Source: AWTP1-13 sp044868325 (lineage in GTDB: Bacteria; Pseudomonadota; Alphaproteobacteria; Rhizobiales; Hyphomicrobiaceae). From it: a stretch of 10,094 nt of DNA. How positions within the stretch are numbered: position 1 is the stretch's first letter; the number at the start of each line of letters is the position of its first letter. Below are positions 6,170-10,094 of this stretch, one piece after another. The notes below the pieces were generated by a model, which did not search any database, was not told the origin of the DNA, and worked only from the letters and a program-made list of their open reading frames with translations. The stretch is from the NCBI GenBank assembly GCA_044868325.1, contig JBIOWI010000375.1:1-10094 (forward strand). The letters are read 5' to 3'. The position numbers and the translations under genes were made by a program.

Positions 6170-6186
6170 TGGTATACAGAATGCCA
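6170..6186 (+). promoter_or_regulatory. Shared TGGTATACnnnATGCCA element upstream of glyA
   Basis: TGGTATAC-AGA-ATGCCA, 32 nt before the glyA start, matches the element before the ligase operon at 14 of 14 non-spacer bases. TATACA at 6173-6178 could be a -10, with TTGCGT at 6151-6156 as a -35 (16-nt spacer). An overlapping inverted repeat GGTATA-N10-TATACC spans 6171-6192. It may be promoter, operator or both. Confidence 0.6.
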
Positions 6187-6218
6187 TATACCCGTTTGTG
6201 CAAGTAGCGAGGCGCAAG

Positions 6219-7523
6219 ATGTCGGCGGCGGCGCAGAGGGATCCCGGAGGGTCTGTCGCGTTCTTCTCCTCCGGGCTCGCCGCCGCCGATCCCGCCGTCT
6301 ACGCGGCCGTAGCCCGCGAGACTGGGCGGCAGCGGTCCGAGATCGAGTTGATCGCGTCGGAGAACATCGTCAGTCGGGCCGTGCTGGAGGCCACTGGCTC
6401 GCCGCTCACCAACAAGTATGCCGAGGGCTATCCCGGACGGCGCTACTACGGTGGCTGCCAGCACGTGGACGAGGCTGAGACGCTGGCGATCAAGCGGGCC
6501 AAGCAGCTGTTCGAATGCAGGTTCGCCAATGTGCAGCCGAGCTCCGGCAGCCAGGCCAACCAGGCGGTGCTGCTGGCGCTGGCCAAGCCTGGCGACACCA
6601 TCATGGGGCTGTCGCTGGCCGCCGGCGGGCACCTCACCCACGGCGCCGCGCCCAACCTTTCGGGCAAGTGGTTCAAGGCCGTCGGCTACGGCGTGCGGCA
6701 GGAGGACCAGCGCATCGATTTCGACGAGGTTGCGGCGCTGGCCCGCCGGCATAGGCCCCGCATCATCGTCGCCGGCGGCTCTGCCTATCCGCGTCTCCTC
6801 AACTTCGCCCGCTTCCGCGCCATCGCCGACGAGGTCGGCGCCCTGCTGATGGTGGACATGGCCCACATCGCCGGCCTGGTGGCCGCCGGCGTGCACCCGA
6901 GCCCGCTGGAGCTCGCCCACGTCGTCACGAGCACCACGCACAAGACCCTGCGCGGCCCGCGCGGCGGCCTGATCCTCACCAACCACGAGGACATCGCCAG
7001 GAAGATCGACGCGGCGGTGTTTCCCGGCCTCCAGGGCGGGCCGCTGATGCATGTGGTGGCCGCCAAGGCGGTGGCCTTCGGCGAGGCGCTGCAGCCCGCG
7101 TTCCGGGTCTACGCGCGAGCGATGGTCGACAACTGCCGGGCGCTGGGCGACGCGCTTCAGCAAGGCGGCTACGCTCTGACGACGGGCGGCACCGATACGC
7201 ACCTCGTTCTGGTGGATCTGAGACCCAAGAAGCTCACGGGCAACATCGCCGAGAAGGCGCTCGGCCGCGCCCACATCACCTGCAACAAGAACGGCGTGCC
7301 GTTCGATCCCGAGAAGCCGACGGTGACCTCGGGATTGCGCCTCGGCACTCCGGCCTGCACCACGCGCGGGTTCGGCGTCGCCGCGTTCCAGACGGTCGGC
7401 CGTCTGATCGTCGAGGTTCTCGACGGTCTATCAGCGAACGGCGAGGCCGGCAACGCTGCCACCGAGGCGAAGGTCAAAGCGGTGGCGATGCAGCTGTGTA
7501 CGTGCTTCCCGATCTATCCCTGA
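6219..7523 (+). CDS. glyA: Serine hydroxymethyltransferase
   Basis: A 434-residue PLP enzyme (fold type I), the usual length. It interconverts glycine plus 5,10-methylene-tetrahydrofolate with serine plus tetrahydrofolate in the cytoplasm. Signatures: ELIASENIVS near 43-52, NKYAEGYPGRRYYGGC near 65-80, MVDMAHIAGLVAAG near 211-224, and the PLP lysine K242 in STTHKTLRGPRGG. The C-terminal half is standard (VFPGLQGGPLMH; TVTSGLRLGTPA), ending in FPIYP. I prefer the ATG at 6219, with GAGG 6-7 nt upstream; an in-frame GTG at 6198 would add seven residues and fall close to the promoter element. The genome probably has another housekeeping glyA, because this copy stands with serine-glyoxylate aminotransferase under a probable IclR operator, as expected of a dedicated serine-cycle or glyoxylate-assimilation copy. 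Related alpha-methylserine hydroxymethyltransferases cannot be excluded by eye. Confidence 0.94.
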   Translation: MSAAAQRDPGGSVAFFSSGLAAADPAVYAAVARETGRQRSEIELIASENIVSRAVLEATGSPLTNKYAEGYPGRRYYGGCQHVDEAETLAIKRAKQLFECRFANVQPSSGSQANQAVLLALAKPGDTIMGLSLAAGGHLTHGAAPNLSGKWFKAVGYGVRQEDQRIDFDEVAALARRHRPRIIVAGGSAYPRLLNFARFRAIADEVGALLMVDMAHIAGLVAAGVHPSPLELAHVVTSTTHKTLRGPRGGLILTNHEDIARKIDAAVFPGLQGGPLMHVVAAKAVAFGEALQPAFRVYARAMVDNCRALGDALQQGGYALTTGGTDTHLVLVDLRPKKLTGNIAEKALGRAHITCNKNGVPFDPEKPTVTSGLRLGTPACTTRGFGVAAFQTVGRLIVEVLDGLSANGEAGNAATEAKVKAVAMQLCTCFPIYP

Positions 7524-7613
7524 GGCTCCGCAAGAGTGGCTATCCAGGTGAGCAGAATTCCGGCAGTCGGCAGTCGGGCGTCGTTAGCAACCGTTTCCAC
7601 TGAGGGAGCAGAA

Positions 7614-8807
7614 ATGTCCGGGTTTCACGGCCTTTTTATTCCAGGCCCTACCAACATGCCGTTCGCGGTGCGCCAGGCCATGGACGTGCCGCTGGAGGAC
7701 CAGCGCGCCCCCGATTTCCCGGCCTTCACTCTGCCGCTGTTTCGCGACCTGAGGAAGGTGTTCCGCACCGAGAATGGCGAAGTGTTCATGTTCCCGTCGT
7801 CGGGCACCGGCGGCTGGGAGGCGGCGATGACCAACACGCTCTCCCCCGGCGACAGAGTGCTGATCGCCGTGTTCGGCCAGTTCTCGCACCTGTGGGCCGA
7901 TCTCGCCCGCCGGCACGGGTTCAACGTCGATGTCATCGACGCCGAGTGGGGCGAGGGCGTGCCGCTCGATATCGTCGAGGCGCGTCTTGCCGCCGACAAG
8001 CGGTACGAGATCAAGGCCGTCCTCGTCTGCCACAACGAAACGGCTACCGGCGTCACCAGTGACGTGGCCGGCGTGCGCCGCGCGCTCGATGCGGCCGGGC
8101 ACCCGGCGCTCTTGATGGTGGACGGTGTCAGCTCCGTCGCCAGCATCGACTTCCGCATGGACGAGTGGGGCGTGGACCTCGCCGTGTCCGGCTCGCAGAA
8201 GGGCTTCATGCTGCCGACCGGCCTCGCCATCGTCGCCGCCAGCCAGAAGGCGCTGGCCGCCGGCAAGACCGCCAAGTGCCCGCGCTGCTTCTTCGACTTC
8301 GCGGACATGATCCGCACCAACAAGGACGGCTTCTTCCCCTATACGCCGGCCACCACCCTGCTCAGGGGGCTGCGCGCCTCGCTCGACATGCTGCTGGCGG
8401 AAGGTCTCGACAACGTCTACGCGCGCCACCTGCGCCTGGCCGAGGGCACCCGCCTCGGCGTGGCAGCCTGGGGCCTCAAGCTCTGCGCCAAGGAGCCCAA
8501 GTGGCACTCCGATACGGTGACGGCGGTGTGCGTGCCGGCCGGCTTCAACAGCGACAACGTGGTGAAGGTCGCCTACCACCGTTACCGCCTGTCGCTGGGC
8601 GTCGGCCTCTCCAAGGTGGCGAGCAAGGTGTTCCGCATCGGGCACATCGGCAACGTCAACGAGATCATGATCCTGCAGGCACTCGCCGGCTGCGAGATGG
8701 CACTGCGCGATGTCGGCGTGCCGGTGGCCGCCGGATCGGGCGTGGCGGCGGCGCAGGAGCACTTCCGCGCCACCGCACCGCGGCTGGAGCTGAGCAAGGT
8801 CGCGTAG
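7614..8807 (+). CDS. sgaA: Serine-glyoxylate aminotransferase (class V, PLP)
   Basis: A 397-residue class V aminotransferase. It moves the amino group of serine to glyoxylate, giving hydroxypyruvate and glycine, a central serine-cycle step. Visible: FIPGPTNMP near 8-16, the PLP phosphate loop SSGTGGWEAA near 62-71, HNETATGV near 140-147, LLMVDGVSS near 166-174, and the PLP lysine K196 in SGSQKGFMLP. It ends in the family's FRIGHIGNVNE and GSGVAAAQEH. The start at 7614 has a strong GAGGGAG site; an in-frame GTG at 7536 would add 26 residues that do not look conserved. It follows glyA by 90 nt in the same direction and is probably co-transcribed. Aspartate-glyoxylate aminotransferase (BhcA) of the beta-hydroxyaspartate cycle is close in sequence, but that cycle's aldolase and dehydratase are absent here and SHMT is present. 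Confidence 0.88.
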   Translation: MSGFHGLFIPGPTNMPFAVRQAMDVPLEDQRAPDFPAFTLPLFRDLRKVFRTENGEVFMFPSSGTGGWEAAMTNTLSPGDRVLIAVFGQFSHLWADLARRHGFNVDVIDAEWGEGVPLDIVEARLAADKRYEIKAVLVCHNETATGVTSDVAGVRRALDAAGHPALLMVDGVSSVASIDFRMDEWGVDLAVSGSQKGFMLPTGLAIVAASQKALAAGKTAKCPRCFFDFADMIRTNKDGFFPYTPATTLLRGLRASLDMLLAEGLDNVYARHLRLAEGTRLGVAAWGLKLCAKEPKWHSDTVTAVCVPAGFNSDNVVKVAYHRYRLSLGVGLSKVASKVFRIGHIGNVNEIMILQALAGCEMALRDVGVPVAAGSGVAAAQEHFRATAPRLELSKVA

Positions 8808-8815
8808 GGGCGAAT

Positions 8816-8861
8816 GGCGAGTGGTGAATGGATGTCGGCAACTGGCCATTCGCCACTCGCC
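8816..8861. repeat. Intercistronic hairpin repeat (GGCGAGTGG..CCACTCGCC)
   Basis: The 16-nt arms at 8816-8831 and 8846-8861 pair with a single G-T type mismatch around a 14-nt loop. The motif (G)GCGAATGGCGAGTGG resembles a dispersed repeat common in alphaproteobacterial intergenic DNA (from memory). It fills most of the 75-bp gap between the aminotransferase and the reductase. It could reduce transcription into the reductase or stabilise the upstream mRNA. Confidence 0.75.
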
Positions 8862-8882
8862 TACTGACAGCGGGAGGACCGC

Positions 8883-9932
8883 ATGAGGATCTGCATCTAC
8901 GGCGCCGGCGCCATCGGAGGCTATCTGGCGGCGGGCCTGAGCCAGGTGGAAGGCGTCGAGCTGTCGGTGGTGGCGCGCGGCGCGCATCTGGCCGCCATCC
9001 GGCAGAGCGGCCTCAAGCTCCTCGTCGACGGCGCGGCGCGCGTCTGCCGGCCCGCCGCCACCGACGACCCGCGCGACCTCGGCCCCCAGGACTACGTGAT
9101 CGTCTGCCTCAAGGCCCACCAGGCCTGGGAGACAGTGGAGCGCATGGCGCCGCTGCTCGGGCCCGAGACGGCCGTCGTCACCGGCCAGAACGGCGTGCCC
9201 TGGTGGTATACGTATGGCCTTGCCGGCGAGCTCGACGGCCGCTTCGCCGGCGCGCGGCTCGGGAGCGTCGACCCCGGCGACCGCCAGTGGAAGGCGCTGG
9301 GGCCGGAGCGGGCCATCGGCTGCGTCGTTTACCCCGCCACCGAGATCGTCGAGCCCGGCGTGGTGCGGCACATCTACGGCGACAAGTTCGCCCTGGGCGA
9401 GCCGGTGGGGAGCGTCTCGGAGCGCTGCGTGCGCCTCGCCAACGTGCTGGAGAAGGCCGGCTTCGCCGCGCCCGTCCTGCAGGACATCCGCAGCGAGATC
9501 TGGCTCAAGCTGTGGGGCAACCTCTGCTTCAATCCTATCAGCGCGCTCACCCGCGCCACGCTCGACATCGTCGCCACCGAGCCCGCCCTGCGCACGCTCT
9601 CCGTCAGGATGATGACCGAGGCGGAGGAGATCGCCCGGCGCTTCGGCGTCACCTTCCGCGTGGAGCTGGAGCGCCGCGTCGACGGCGCCGCCCGCGTAGG
9701 CGCGCACCGCACCTCCATGCTGCAGGACCTGGAGGCCGGCCGGCCGCTGGAGATCGATGCCCTTCTCACCTCGGTGCAGGAGATGGGCCGCCTGGCGGGC
9801 GTGGAGACGCCCTACATCGACATGGTGCTAGGCTTGGTGCAGCAGCTCGGCCGCTCGCTCAGCGTCTACCCCACTGTTCCTGCGGCTCCGCCCCCCGTTC
9901 CGGCGCGGGTCGCTGGCACAGTGCATGCATAG
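8883..9932 (+). CDS. 2-dehydropantoate 2-reductase family (ApbA/PanE-like) dehydrogenase
   Basis: A 349-residue NAD(P)H-dependent reductase, longer than E. coli PanE (about 303). The N-terminal Rossmann fold has the dinucleotide motif IYGAGAIGG (5-13), then VIVCLKAHQ near 72-80 and VTGQNGVPWW near 99-108. The C-terminal ketopantoate-reductase domain has the catalytic lysine in EIWLKLWGNLCFNPISALT (K209), S278 in the RTSMLQDLEAGR segment, and E290 in RPLEIDAL. About 25 extra residues follow the QNG motif, and a Pro/Ala-rich tail of about 20 residues closes the protein. The start at 8883 has GGGAGGA upstream. This long form is a PanE-like subfamily often seen away from pantothenate genes. After glyA and sgaA it may reduce another 2-oxo acid, possibly hydroxypyruvate; that is an inference. 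No pantothenate genes are nearby. Confidence 0.88.
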   Translation: MRICIYGAGAIGGYLAAGLSQVEGVELSVVARGAHLAAIRQSGLKLLVDGAARVCRPAATDDPRDLGPQDYVIVCLKAHQAWETVERMAPLLGPETAVVTGQNGVPWWYTYGLAGELDGRFAGARLGSVDPGDRQWKALGPERAIGCVVYPATEIVEPGVVRHIYGDKFALGEPVGSVSERCVRLANVLEKAGFAAPVLQDIRSEIWLKLWGNLCFNPISALTRATLDIVATEPALRTLSVRMMTEAEEIARRFGVTFRVELERRVDGAARVGAHRTSMLQDLEAGRPLEIDALLTSVQEMGRLAGVETPYIDMVLGLVQQLGRSLSVYPTVPAAPPPVPARVAGTVHA

Positions 9933-9944
9933 AATTCTCGTAGG

Positions 9945-9974
9945 TTGGGTTAGCCGCGAAGCGGCGTAATCCAA
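9945..9974. repeat. Hairpin repeat downstream of the reductase, site of intron junction
   Basis: TTGGGTTA pairs with TAATCCAA (one G-T wobble) and GCCGC with GCGGC, with a bulged G and a GAA loop. TAGGTTGGGTTAGCCGC.. elements are, from memory, common dispersed palindromes in Proteobacteria. It lies 12 nt past the reductase stop and could act as a transcript end, though no T-run follows. Its last paired base abuts the proposed intron start. Confidence 0.65.
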
Positions 9975-10094
9975 GTGCGCCGGTGATACCGGCGAGGAGT
10001 AGGTGGTGCAAGTCCACTGCGATGAAGGAGTAGCGATCCGCATCGACCCCGAGTCATGCGCGGGCGTCCGCGAGGCCGCACGTGAAGCGTTGAC
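9975..10094 (+). mobile_element. Group II intron, 5' end (truncated by the window edge)
   Basis: The sequence begins GTGCGCC, fitting the GUGYG 5' consensus of bacterial group II introns. A short stem follows (CGCCGG/CCGGCG, 9978-9994), then a GTGG/CCAC stem whose loop gives GGTGCAAGTCC, a sequence typical of domain I. The remainder (AAGGAGTAGCGATCC; GAAGCGTTGAC) recalls the 5' regions of Rhizobiales group II introns from memory. No coding frame is seen here, which fits the structured RNA that precedes the maturase/reverse transcriptase gene. That gene, domains V-VI and the 3' exon would be beyond the window, so class and completeness are unknown. Confidence 0.72.

Noticed and set aside
5921..6217. 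N-terminal extension of the IclR protein by about 99 residues
   Set aside because: The extension would be encoded by the tandem repeats and the glyA promoter; the ATG at 5920 has a good ribosome site and gives a normal IclR length.
4941..7274. A 777-codon minus-strand frame spanning the IclR gene, its upstream region and the antisense of glyA
   Set aside because: It overlaps the true IclR frame out of phase, crosses promoter elements and repeats, and has shadow-type composition.
7592..7599. TTTCCA half-site before sgaA
   Set aside because: There is only one arm and no matching TGGAAA at the right spacing; the gene is probably transcribed from the glyA promoter.
7614..8807. Assignment of the region to the beta-hydroxyaspartate cycle (BhcA with an IclR-type BhcR)
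   Set aside because: The aminotransferase is related to BhcA and an IclR gene is present, but the aldolase, dehydratase and iminosuccinate reductase genes are absent, and SHMT and a CoA ligase point to serine-cycle chemistry.
7584..9707. A 707-codon open frame on the minus strand opposite sgaA and the reductase
   Set aside because: It lies antisense to two clearly recognised enzymes, is rich in Arg/His/Ala/Gly with no recognisable domain, and runs through the intercistronic hairpin. Long antisense frames are common in GC-rich DNA.
1..10094. CRISPR array, tRNA/rRNA genes, known riboswitches, toxin-antitoxin or defence genes
   Set aside because: I looked on both strands and saw no repeat-spacer pattern, no tRNA-like cloverleaf or rRNA core, and no matching protein family. 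Apart from the group II intron start, repeats here are isolated palindromes.

Overview
The window is GC-rich bacterial DNA, most likely from an alphaproteobacterium. The serine hydroxymethyltransferase and IclR protein look like the Rhizobiales/Rhodospirillales types, and the short palindromic repeats are of a kind common there. This assignment is by eye; no search was run. Nothing resembles a defence system, prophage or CRISPR array.

Layout. Positions 1-602 hold no convincing gene, only repeats, including a large G/C-run palindrome at 190-296. A LysR regulator (minus, 603-1523) is divergent from an aldo/keto reductase (plus, 1629-2726), with a 19-bp palindrome between them. Convergent with the reductase is a two-gene minus-strand operon, 2799-4873, encoding an ATP-grasp acyl-CoA ligase of the succinyl-CoA synthetase / malate thiokinase family (beta subunit first, then alpha, overlapping by 49 nt). 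The reductase and alpha-subunit stop codons each lie inside a copy of a GGTGTC..GACACC palindrome. An IclR regulator (minus, 5096-5920) lies upstream of the ligase operon and is divergent from a plus-strand cluster: serine hydroxymethyltransferase (6219-7523), serine-glyoxylate aminotransferase (7614-8807) and a ketopantoate-reductase-family dehydrogenase (8883-9932). The right edge appears to be the 5' end of a group II intron (from 9975), starting directly after a hairpin.

How it works together. Hydroxymethyltransferase, aminotransferase and a malate/succinate-type CoA ligase are all steps of the serine cycle or of glyoxylate assimilation: glycine to serine, serine plus glyoxylate to hydroxypyruvate plus glycine, and malate to malyl-CoA (a lyase then yields acetyl-CoA and glyoxylate). 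The ketopantoate-reductase-like enzyme may reduce a 2-oxo acid made here, possibly hydroxypyruvate; that is a guess from position. Malyl-CoA lyase, glycerate kinase, PEP carboxylase and a classical hydroxypyruvate reductase are not in the window.

The most useful observation is regulatory. The regions upstream of the ligase operon and of glyA both carry an IclR-box-like palindrome followed, in the same orientation relative to the gene, by TGGTATACnnnATGCCA. The gap between the two sites differs by 20 nt, about two helical turns. This ties the two transcription units into one probable regulon run by the IclR protein between them. The ligase also has altered substrate-site and nucleotide-loop residues, so its acid substrate is open.
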